This document shows positions 1-6,670 of a stretch of 9,366 nt of DNA, piece after piece. Numbering within the stretch: position 1 is the first letter of the stretch; every line of letters begins with the position of its first letter. This DNA is from Flavobacteriales bacterium UBA2798 (GTDB lineage: Bacteria > Bacteroidota > Bacteroidia > Flavobacteriales_D > UBA2798). A model generated the notes under the pieces. The model worked only from the letters and a program-made list of their open reading frames with translations. It ran no database searches and was not told the origin of the DNA. Position numbers and translations under genes: made by a program. The stretch covers positions 16,694 through 26,059 of the forward strand of contig DEHO01000020.1 of NCBI GenBank assembly GCA_002351955.1. Reading direction: 5' to 3'.

Positions 1-1
1 A

Positions 2-928
2 CTCGAAATCATCAACCTCGATTTTCTCCATTCGATCGAGCTTCTTCATTAACGATTGTGCAAACGCTGCCTTACTGGCTTTTGCACGAAATTTATCAAT
101 GAGTTGCTCTGTCTCTTTAATCGTTTTTTCCTGATTTTTACGTGCATTGCGCTGCAATTCGATTTCTTGTCTGCGCAATTCAACATACTTTGAATAAGAA
201 GCCTTGTAATCGTATGCCTTTCCGTTGGAAATTTCAACTGTCCGTTTAGTTACGGCATCAAGAAAGCGACGGTCGTGCGAAATTAATATAATTGCTCCCC
301 TATGCGAAATCAAAAAATCCTCCAGCCATTGAATGGATTCAATATCCAGGTGATTCGTAGGTTCATCCAATAGCAATAGTTCCGGACGCTGTAATAATAT
401 TTTTGCAAGCTCAACCCGCATTTTCCAACCACCACTAAATTCCGACATCTTTCGAGTCAGATCAGTGCGTTCAAATCCCAAACCAAAAAGCACCCGCTCT
501 ACATCTTCATCAACATTTCCCGCACCAATCATGTTCAATCGCTCATTCAGATCACTGATAAGATTTAAAATCTCACCAAATTCTTCCGATTCATAATCTG
601 TACGTGTAACCAACTCATCATTGAGCTGATCGAGTTTGTTGGTCACCTCATTAAACTCAGCCAATGCCGATTTCGCTTCTTCAAAAATTTCTGCGTCTTC
701 CTTGTGCTGCATTTCCTGAGGAAGATATCCGATTGTCAAACCTTTCGGAACGGAAATGGATCCGCTGTCAGGCTTCTGAATGCCTGCAAAAATTTTAAGC
801 AGTGTGGATTTACCTGCACCGTTTCTTCCGGTTAGACCAATTCGATCTTCCTTGTTGACCATAAAGGACAACTCATCATACAACACACGGTCTCCAAAAT
901 GAACCGAAATCCCATTAACTCCTACCAT
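2..928 (-). CDS. ABC-F family ATPase, N-terminal part (cut by window edge)
   Basis: This is the first half of a soluble, duplicated ATP-binding-cassette protein of the ABC-F type. ABC-F members lack membrane domains and act on ribosomes as translation factors or antibiotic-protection proteins. Residues visible: Walker A GRNGAGKST at 34-42, ABC signature SEFSGGW at 162-168, Walker B LLLLDEPTNHLD at 184-195 and switch histidine His218 in ISHDRRF. The charged, helical stretch from about residue 240 to 309 (KY.ELR..E, then many K/E/R/Q) is the linker that joins the two ATPase domains in this family. The second ATPase domain lies beyond the left edge. The ATG at 928 is the first Met after an in-frame TAA at 955-953. 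No Shine-Dalgarno sequence is seen. It lies downstream of a terminator, so it is probably a separate unit unrelated to secretion. The subfamily (Uup, EttA or YbiT type) cannot be settled from half the protein. Confidence 0.93.
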   Translation of the reverse strand, partial: MVGVNGISVHFGDRVLYDELSFMVNKEDRIGLTGRNGAGKSTLLKIFAGIQKPDSGSISVPKGLTIGYLPQEMQHKEDAEIFEEAKSALAEFNEVTNKLDQLNDELVTRTDYESEEFGEILNLISDLNERLNMIGAGNVDEDVERVLFGLGFERTDLTRKMSEFSGGWKMRVELAKILLQRPELLLLDEPTNHLDIESIQWLEDFLISHRGAIILISHDRRFLDAVTKRTVEISNGKAYDYKASYSKYVELRRQEIELQRNARKNQEKTIKETEQLIDKFRAKASKAAFAQSLMKKLDRMEKIEVDDFE

Positions 929-954
929 GGCGCGAAAATAATCATTCGCCGCTT

Positions 955-997
955 AAAAAAAGACGAAAGCTCAGGTAAACTACCCCAGCTTTCGTCT
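955..997 (-). terminator. Rho-independent terminator after the second gldM
   Basis: There is a perfect 11-bp inverted repeat (961-971 with 987-997), and a further 4-bp GGTA/TACC stem (974-977 with 981-984) sits inside it. Read on the minus strand, the stem is followed at once by seven T residues (961-955, the first of them being the last base of the stem). It starts 40 bases after the stop codon of the second gldM and just before the ABC-F gene start, so it separates these two transcription units. Confidence 0.85.
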
Positions 998-1036
998 CGC
1001 CGATGTGCTTTATTTGCAAATGTTCACCAAAACATC

Positions 1037-2764
1037 TTAGGGTTTAACCCTTAATGTCATATTCGGAACACGAATCGGACCTGCCGGTCCCTGCACACTG
1101 ATTCCTACAAATGAAACCAAGGTGCCGGGCGGTGCAATCTTGATAAAATCGGTCATCTGCTGATTTAATTGCGCACTGTTTGATTGAAATTTTCTACTGT
1201 TCCCATTTACCATTACAGACATTTCGAATGATTTTACTGTAAACTTCACTTTTGAAGGATCAAGTGTTACACTGGGATCATAAGCAACCCGTAAATATTG
1301 TGCATTATTCTTTAGTTCCGTGATCGAAACATCTCCTTGATTTGCGCTGATATTGCCAAGGTAAGATGTTGGTATGGGAAGTGGTTTCACAGTGAATTCT
1401 GGCCCGCTAAATGATTTGGTTGTACCACCATCAGTACGTACTGTTATAGATGCTTTTATTTTCTTGTTGATTAAACTTGCCGGAGCCACAACAGAAAATT
1501 TACCGCCGCCTTTTGGTGTTGTTTTCACTCCGGGAACAGAAAGCGAAACACGGTCTTGCGGATAACCTGAAACCGACGCTGAAAACGTATGATCGTACCC
1601 CGCGTAAATAACTGTCAGATCTTCGTTTGCAATTACTCCGGTTGGTTCCCCAACTTCATAGGAATAGCTCCAGGGTTTCCATTTTTCAACTCCATTTTCT
1701 TTCACTGCAACCAGACCACTCATCATATATGCACCGGGCCTGTTTCCTTTTACAGAAATTGTTCCGGTATGACTGATGTAATTCGCCTTATTGGTGTCAT
1801 TAACTGCGAATCTGATTTTTGCCACTTCGTTTGAGTCAAATGCGGCAATCATCACATTCAGATTCATTGAATCGCCCACATTCAAATAACTGGTCCGTGC
1901 AAATGCCAAGGGTTCTATTTTATTAAAATTAAAAACCGGGACATTTACTTTTGTCAACAAATGTTCTAAGGCTATGGATTCTGCAGTGCGAACATCGTTG
2001 CGTAGTGAAGTAAACATCGCTGCTGCTGCAACTACCGGAGCATGATCAAACATGCCGGCTTGCCATGGAACTTCTTCTTCATGGTTTTTCATTGTTTCCG
2101 GTAAAGTCAGTATTTTATACAACTGTTTAATTTTACTTGTATCCTCCGGATTTGCTCCTGTCAACGCTGCATTTAATACCTCCTCTGAAAAAGTATTGCC
2201 ATTGTATTCCGGAATAAAGGCAAAGTTTTTCCCGTTGAATTCATAAGAAGAAACCAGGTAGCACAAGGAATCGCGGTAGAGATGCATTTTTCGTTTAAGC
2301 TGCTTTCCTTCTTCTACAATATTATTGGCATTTCCCACAAATAACCGTGTTGCAGCATCATAATCGTCCTTTGATCCAATATCCATTAAATTGGCCAGCT
2401 TTCGTTTACCACCTTCTTCAATGATCCACTCTTTTCCTTCCCCTTCAACTGCCTTGATCAATCGGTTTGTTTCTTCGAGGTAAAAATTGTGCGCATCATT
2501 TGCCAGCGCAGAAATCCGGAGTGCTTTTTCCCTCCAGGATTTTACTTTTTCCCGTGTTTCCGCAACATTGTACATGCGGTCGAGATTCTGATACACCATA
2601 TCGTTTTTGTATTCTATTGACATAGTAGATTGATCGAGCTTATCGTTCAATGTGATGAATGCAATCACAATTTCTTTGGACACATTGAGCGCAAGCAATG
2701 CTGTAAGCACCAGATACATCATACCGATCATCTTTTGCCTTGGGGTTTCTTTTCCTCCTGCCAT
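1037..2764 (-). CDS. gldM: Second GldM/PorM paralogue, T9SS inner-membrane motor subunit
   Basis: This encodes 575 aa, exactly the length of the neighbouring GldM (4005-5732), and is about 74% identical to it by hand alignment. The start was set at MAGGKETPRQ (2764) because this matches the other copy and the family N-terminus. The frame stays open to an ATG at 2851, but that would add 29 unrelated residues. Residues 1-47 differ from the first copy at one position only and include Arg9 (the motor arginine) and the single transmembrane helix at about 11-31. The rest is the long periplasmic arm. Divergence is concentrated at residues 55-100 and in the last 60 residues, while the middle (for example IEPLAFARTSYLNVGDSMNL) is unchanged. 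No gldL lies beside it. It is preceded by the terminator after gldN and followed by its own. Its arginine codons are mixed, unlike the CGT-rich first copy, which hints at lower expression. The fold and family are certain; the role relative to the first copy is not. Confidence 0.95.
   Translation of the reverse strand: MAGGKETPRQKMIGMMYLVLTALLALNVSKEIVIAFITLNDKLDQSTMSIEYKNDMVYQNLDRMYNVAETREKVKSWREKALRISALANDAHNFYLEETNRLIKAVEGEGKEWIIEEGGKRKLANLMDIGSKDDYDAATRLFVGNANNIVEEGKQLKRKMHLYRDSLCYLVSSYEFNGKNFAFIPEYNGNTFSEEVLNAALTGANPEDTSKIKQLYKILTLPETMKNHEEEVPWQAGMFDHAPVVAAAAMFTSLRNDVRTAESIALEHLLTKVNVPVFNFNKIEPLAFARTSYLNVGDSMNLNVMIAAFDSNEVAKIRFAVNDTNKANYISHTGTISVKGNRPGAYMMSGLVAVKENGVEKWKPWSYSYEVGEPTGVIANEDLTVIYAGYDHTFSASVSGYPQDRVSLSVPGVKTTPKGGGKFSVVAPASLINKKIKASITVRTDGGTTKSFSGPEFTVKPLPIPTSYLGNISANQGDVSITELKNNAQYLRVAYDPSVTLDPSKVKFTVKSFEMSVMVNGNSRKFQSNSAQLNQQMTDFIKIAPPGTLVSFVGISVQGPAGPIRVPNMTLRVKP
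2373..2403. repeat. 31-bp exact match to the other gldM copy (copy at 5338-5368)
   Basis: This stretch is base-for-base identical to 5338-5368. It lies within codons for KLANLMDIGS. Elsewhere the two genes differ at most synonymous third positions even where the proteins agree, so a run of ten identical codons stands out. It may reflect local gene conversion, a constrained nucleic-acid element, or chance. Confidence 0.7.
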
Positions 2765-2957
2765 AATGTTTCGTTTTTGAGTTAGTATGAACCTACAATT
2801 CAAAAACAAAAGGAAAGTAACAGAGAGCGCAAAGCATATTGAACCACCCAACCCCTTGCCTACTTAAATAAACCTCTTAAAACACATGAAAACCGTTTTT
2901 TGAGGTATTCGGATTTAGTCTTATACTGAATCTATCATTGAAAAAAGACAATAAACG
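2765..2957. other. Intergenic leader of the second gldM, no gene seen
   Basis: About 190 AT-rich bases lie between the gldN terminator and the start of the second gldM. A promoter for that gene would be expected here because a strong terminator lies just upstream. I looked for the Bacteroidota -33 TTG / -7 TAnnTTTG pair on the minus strand. Only imperfect -7 matches were found (TATGCTTTG near 2840 and TAGGTTCA near 2790), without a well-spaced -33 partner. The last 25 bases before the ATG are A-rich with no Shine-Dalgarno sequence, as is usual in this phylum. Confidence 0.45.
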
Positions 2958-2987
2958 AAAAGCCCCGGCAAAATTGCCGGGGCTTTT
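2958..2987 (-). terminator. Strong hairpin terminator ending the gldKLMN unit
   Basis: This is a perfect inverted repeat: 14 bases at 2958-2971 pair with 2974-2987. It has a GC-rich core (GCCCCGGC / GCCGGGGC) flanked by A4 and T4. It begins 18 bases after the gldN stop. On the minus strand the stem ends in TTTT and further T-rich sequence follows. The symmetric A4/T4 flanks could also stop plus-strand transcription weakly. It separates the core operon from the second gldM. Confidence 0.9.
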
Positions 2988-3005
2988 GAAAAATATTGGT
3001 TGAGA

Positions 3006-3974
3006 TTAAATATCCCAAACGTCGTGCTCGATATCCTGCATTTGAATACGAATCTTCTCGCTTTCGAGTAACGCATCAATGCCTGAAGTGTAATCGATAA
3101 TCTGACGATCATAGATATTGGACTCTTTCTTTATGTAACTGTTGAACATACGCTTCCAGAATAAGTCATCGAAAGACATACGCTGCGCATCGTTCTGGCG
3201 GTTGTACACAAAATAGTTTTGAATGATGTAGCGAAGTTCAGGGAAATAAATCCAGAACAACTTACGGGGAACGCCAAGTGAGTTAACGTTTTTGGATCCG
3301 ACAATCGGCGCGATTCCGATAATGCGAACATCCATTACCGAACGTTGCTTTTCAAAGAACCAGTCTTCCTTAACCTCCCAGCCAATAATATCCTCAGCAC
3401 TGTAGTAAATGGTATCACGACCAGGCATAATAGAGTCGCCTCCGCGTGGTGTTTTACCGATTACCTTATCTGCAGGGTGATATTGGTAGATAGGATATCC
3501 GTATTCATCAGACCCCAGAACGATTTGGTTACCGTTTTGGTCAACCATTGGAGTGGTTGGTGGTGCTTCCGGCTCACCGAAAAGGGCATTTGCCTGTTCG
3601 CGGTAATCAGGAAGTGACGGAGAGATGGGATAGAAGAACATGTCTCCACCGTACTCCGTCAGGTCAGGTCCAACGTAGTTGTATGGAATAATTTCTGCTG
3701 CAAGGACGTGTTTACGCAGAATATCAAAAAGGTTTTCACGATCTGTGAGACGCTTTAATGGATAGTAAAGCGGGAAGTTAATCTTCTCACGTGTATCAAT
3801 TACACGCCAGATACGCTTTTCCCACATCACATCCGCTTCACGAAGATGCGGATACTGAATCAGCTTCTTGGTGGGAATGTGCTCCTTCACATATACCCCA
3901 TCAAGGACGTTCTGTGCGCTCACCGGAGTACCGAGAGCAACCAGCGCCATAACTATGAGCAAATACCTTTTCAT
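3006..3974 (-). CDS. gldN: GldN/PorN, T9SS periplasmic ring protein
   Basis: GldN binds the lipoprotein GldK, and together they form the large periplasmic ring below the outer membrane. The far end of GldM contacts this ring. The product is 322 aa when started at 3974, which gives a clean signal peptide (KR, then a hydrophobic core, then VSA|QN after residue 20). An upstream in-frame ATG at 4001 would put nine charged residues before the signal and lies only one base beyond the gldM stop, so I prefer 3974. Family-typical features are the early VKEHIPTKKLIQYPHLREAD segment (about 28-47), RIWRVIDTREKIN at about 54-66, and the C-terminal FDDLFWKRMFNSYI.KESN block. A less conserved proline-rich insert lies near residues 133-150. 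It sits 30 bases after gldM, as last gene of the operon, with a terminator immediately downstream. No gldO-like second copy follows it. The gldM paralogue occupies that place instead. Confidence 0.95.
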   Translation of the reverse strand: MKRYLLIVMALVALGTPVSAQNVLDGVYVKEHIPTKKLIQYPHLREADVMWEKRIWRVIDTREKINFPLYYPLKRLTDRENLFDILRKHVLAAEIIPYNYVGPDLTEYGGDMFFYPISPSLPDYREQANALFGEPEAPPTTPMVDQNGNQIVLGSDEYGYPIYQYHPADKVIGKTPRGGDSIMPGRDTIYYSAEDIIGWEVKEDWFFEKQRSVMDVRIIGIAPIVGSKNVNSLGVPRKLFWIYFPELRYIIQNYFVYNRQNDAQRMSFDDLFWKRMFNSYIKKESNIYDRQIIDYTSGIDALLESEKIRIQMQDIEHDVWDI

Positions 3975-4004
3975 ATTTCTGGTTTTTATTTCCTTTTGCA
4001 ATTA

Positions 4005-5732
4005 TTACTTCACTTTGAACACCATTGGTGGTACACGCACTCCTCCTGCGGGACCTTGTGCCGAGATTGAATTGAATGCAATAACTGTACCCGGCTTAGC
4101 CAACTTGATAAAGTTCAACATATCAGGAGTAAGCTGTCCACCCTTAGCAGGGAACGACTTACTTGCTGCCCCAACAGTTGCAGTCATTTCAAATGAATTC
4201 ACTGTAAACTTCACTTTAGCAGGGTCAAGAGAGATACTTGGATCGTAAGCAACACGCAGGAACTGCGCATTCGTCTTCAATTCTCCAAGTGATACATCTG
4301 ATTGCACCGAACTTAGGTTACCCAGGTAAGAACTTGGGATAGGCAATGGCTTAACAGTAAATTCTGGTCCGGCAAAAGATTTTGAACCTCCACCATCTGT
4401 TTTTACTGTAACTCCTGCTTTGATCTTTTTGTTGATCAAGCTTGCCGGAGCCTTAACCGAGAATTTCCCTCCACCTTTAGGTGAAACTGAAATACCGGGC
4501 AGTGAAAGCGAAACGCGATCCTGTGGATAACCGGATACTGAAGCAGAAAACGTATGCTCGTAACCTGCGTAAATAACCGTAAGATCTTCGTTGGCAATTA
4601 CACCGGTTGGTTCACCAACTTCGTACATGTATTTCCAAGGCTTCCACTTTTCTTCTCCGTTTTCTTTAACTGATACCAAACCATACATGGTATAAGCCCC
4701 CGGACGACTTCCTTGAACAGAAAGCTTGCCAACGTGATCCTTATAGTTTGCAGGATTGGAATCGTTCACAGCGAAACGAATTTTTGCAACTTCATTAGAG
4801 TCGTATGCAGCAATCATTACGCTAAGATTCATGGAATCTCCAACGTTCAGATAACTTGTACGAGCAAATGCAAGTGGTTCAATTTTGTTAAAGTTGAACT
4901 TAGGTGCATTCACCTTTCCAAGAAGGTGATCGACCGCTACAGATTCTGCATTACGAACGTCGTTACGCAGTGAAGTAAACAACGCAGCAGCAGCTACAAC
5001 CGGTGCGTGGTCGAACATACCTGCCTGCCAGGGAACTTCCTCGTCATGATTCTTCATGGTTGCAGGAAGAGTCAGCATGCCGTAGAGCTGCTTGATCTTT
5101 GCAGTGTCTTTTGGGTTAGCCGTTCCTAATGCAGCATTCAACTCTTCAGGCGACATTGAAGCACCATCGAATTTCGGTGTAAACGTAAAATTGTTTTTAC
5201 CCGATTCATAGGTAGAAATGATGTAGCAAAGTGAATCGCGGAAATTGTGCATTTCGGTCATCAACGCTTTACCAGCTTCAACAATATTGGAACGATCACC
5301 TACGAATAAGCGAGTAGCTGCGTCGTAGTCATCTTTCGATCCAATATCCATTAAATTGGCCAGCTTTCTTTTTCCACCTTCTTCCTGAATAACCCATTCC
5401 TTAGCATCACCTTCAACAGCTTTGATCAGTTTATTGGTTTCATCAAGGTAAAAATCATGTACACGATTGGCCAATTTCTCAATCTGTTGAGCTTTCGGTC
5501 TCCAGACCTTAACCAATTCTCTGGTTTGCGGTACGTTGTAGTAGTTTTCAAAATCCTGATAGCCGACCGCGTTTTTATACTCGATCGCTGCAGTAGATTG
5601 GTCCAGTTTATCGTTTAGCGTAATGAACGCTACAACAATTTCCTTGGATACGTTAAGTGCCAGAAGTGCGGTGAGTACCAAGTACATCATACCGATCATC
5701 TTCTGACGGGGTGTTTCTTTACCTCCAGCCAT
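4005..5732 (-). CDS. gldM: GldM/PorM, T9SS inner-membrane motor subunit (operon copy)
   Basis: GldM forms a dimer whose two transmembrane helices sit inside a GldL pentamer. Its long periplasmic part carries motion or energy to the GldK/GldN ring. The sequence has 575 aa, longer than the roughly 515 aa of the well-studied Flavobacterium and Porphyromonas proteins. The N-terminus MAGGKETPRQKMIGMMYLVL carries Arg9, known to matter for the motor, followed by one membrane helix (about 11-31). The rest is predicted to be periplasmic, with a helical first domain (about 36-230) and later beta-rich domains containing the motifs EPTGVIANEDLTVIYAGY and SASVSGYPQDRVSLS. It starts 60 bases after the gldL stop and ends 30 bases before the gldN start, within one operon. 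Arginine codons compared with the paralogue at 1037-2764 are mostly CGT, consistent with good expression. A partner copy of equal length lies two genes downstream. Confidence 0.97.
   Translation of the reverse strand: MAGGKETPRQKMIGMMYLVLTALLALNVSKEIVVAFITLNDKLDQSTAAIEYKNAVGYQDFENYYNVPQTRELVKVWRPKAQQIEKLANRVHDFYLDETNKLIKAVEGDAKEWVIQEEGGKRKLANLMDIGSKDDYDAATRLFVGDRSNIVEAGKALMTEMHNFRDSLCYIISTYESGKNNFTFTPKFDGASMSPEELNAALGTANPKDTAKIKQLYGMLTLPATMKNHDEEVPWQAGMFDHAPVVAAAALFTSLRNDVRNAESVAVDHLLGKVNAPKFNFNKIEPLAFARTSYLNVGDSMNLSVMIAAYDSNEVAKIRFAVNDSNPANYKDHVGKLSVQGSRPGAYTMYGLVSVKENGEEKWKPWKYMYEVGEPTGVIANEDLTVIYAGYEHTFSASVSGYPQDRVSLSLPGISVSPKGGGKFSVKAPASLINKKIKAGVTVKTDGGGSKSFAGPEFTVKPLPIPSSYLGNLSSVQSDVSLGELKTNAQFLRVAYDPSISLDPAKVKFTVNSFEMTATVGAASKSFPAKGGQLTPDMLNFIKLAKPGTVIAFNSISAQGPAGGVRVPPMVFKVK
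5338..5368. repeat. 31-bp exact match to the other gldM copy (copy at 2373-2403)
   Basis: This is the partner of the identical stretch at 2373-2403. It is located at the equivalent place in the operon gldM, within the codons for KLANLMDIGS. Confidence 0.7.
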
Positions 5733-5792
5733 AGTTTTTAGTTTTTAGGGAATCTCCTGCTCTCATCACAAAAAGTGATAAGCTTGGGAAAT

Positions 5793-6608
5793 TTACCCGC
5801 GACTTCCGGTATTAATGTTCATTGCTGCAAGCATGTTGCCGTAAATTGTATTCAAGGCAGTCAGGTTGCGTGCAAGGTCAGACATGTTCTCTTTATACTT
5901 CTTGGTATCTTCAAGTGAATCGTGCAGGTTCTGCATGAGTTCATTGATTCCACCGTAAAGCTTAGATGTAGCTTCGAGGTGACTAGAAGAACCTTTGAGC
6001 TGCATTTCGTAAATATTGTTCAACGCAGAAAGGTTAGTTGACAATTTCTGCATCTGTTCTCCGAAAGAAGCACCTTCAGATTGCGTGTTGGTAAGACCCA
6101 TGATCGATTCAGAAGCCTTAACATAAGAATCTGAAAGCTGTTCAACTTTCTTGGAAGCTCCACGAAGACTGTCGATATATTCATTTGTTGCAACTGATGC
6201 GTTCGATACATCACCAATTTTGTGGGTTGCATCGGTAAGTGAACGCAAACCGTTACCAAGACTCTGAATGAGTTCAGGTTCGATTTTCGCTTCTTCAAGC
6301 ATCTTGTCTAATTCTTCAGTAACTGAACCTTTTTTACCGTGATGCTCGATAGCACCGTGACCATCATGGTCATCCATATGCCCAAGAGCAAGCTCAGGGT
6401 AAACAAGTTCCCACTTCGGATCTTCGTGAATTGGTTCGAAGGCCGAGAAAATAAAGATGACCGCTTCAGTCGAAAGACCGATAACGAGCATCGCTCCTGC
6501 ACCGGGCCAGTGCATAATTTTAAACATCGCCCCGACAATTACAACCGCTGCTCCGAATCCGTACAGCTTGGCCATAAACACTTTCCACGCTTTGCTTCCT
6601 GGTTTCAT
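5793..6608 (-). CDS. gldL: GldL/PorL, T9SS inner-membrane proton-motor subunit
   Basis: GldL assembles as a pentamer around the GldM helices and is thought to use the proton gradient to power secretion and gliding. The 271-aa sequence has two transmembrane helices near the N-terminus (about 12-29 and 37-57) joined by a short HWPGAG turn, then a long cytoplasmic tail rich in helices and coiled coil (about 90-265). Lys30 and His33 (end of helix 1), Glu48 (inside helix 2, in STEAVIF) and Glu58 (SAFEP) match the conserved Lys27, His30, Glu49 and Glu59 that I recall for the Flavobacterium johnsoniae protein. The turn between helices is about four residues shorter here. EDPKWELVYPELA after helix 2 is also family-typical. 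A histidine-rich patch (HMDDHDGHGAIEHHGKK, about 76-92) follows. It lies 62 bases after gldK and 60 before gldM, and it is the only GldL in the window. Confidence 0.97.
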   Translation of the reverse strand: MKPGSKAWKVFMAKLYGFGAAVVIVGAMFKIMHWPGAGAMLVIGLSTEAVIFIFSAFEPIHEDPKWELVYPELALGHMDDHDGHGAIEHHGKKGSVTEELDKMLEEAKIEPELIQSLGNGLRSLTDATHKIGDVSNASVATNEYIDSLRGASKKVEQLSDSYVKASESIMGLTNTQSEGASFGEQMQKLSTNLSALNNIYEMQLKGSSSHLEATSKLYGGINELMQNLHDSLEDTKKYKENMSDLARNLTALNTIYGNMLAAMNINTGSRG

Positions 6609-6670
6609 AGTTCTCTTGCTTTATTTGGTTTTACATTGTTTGATTGCTTTTCCGAAAATTGTTTTGACCA

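Noticed and set aside
2765..2851. N-terminal extension of the second GldM to an ATG at 2851
   Set aside because: The 29 added residues are absent from the other copy and from the family. The MAGGKETPRQ start at 2764 matches both, so the extra hydrophobic stretch is most likely untranslated leader.
3975..4001. Upstream ATG of gldN at 4001
   Set aside because: It would place nine charged or polar residues ahead of a normal signal peptide; 3974 gives a regular signal sequence.
3868..4248. 126-aa plus-strand open frame across the gldM/gldN junction
   Set aside because: It lies opposite two well-supported minus-strand genes and has no recognisable protein features. The same holds for the plus-strand frames at 1374-1834, 2052-2246, 4713-4973, 6339-6750 and 6839-7402.
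5765..5779. 5-bp hairpin (ATCAC/GTGAT) between gldL and gldM
   Set aside because: The stem is short, with no following T tract, so it is not a terminator and has no other support.
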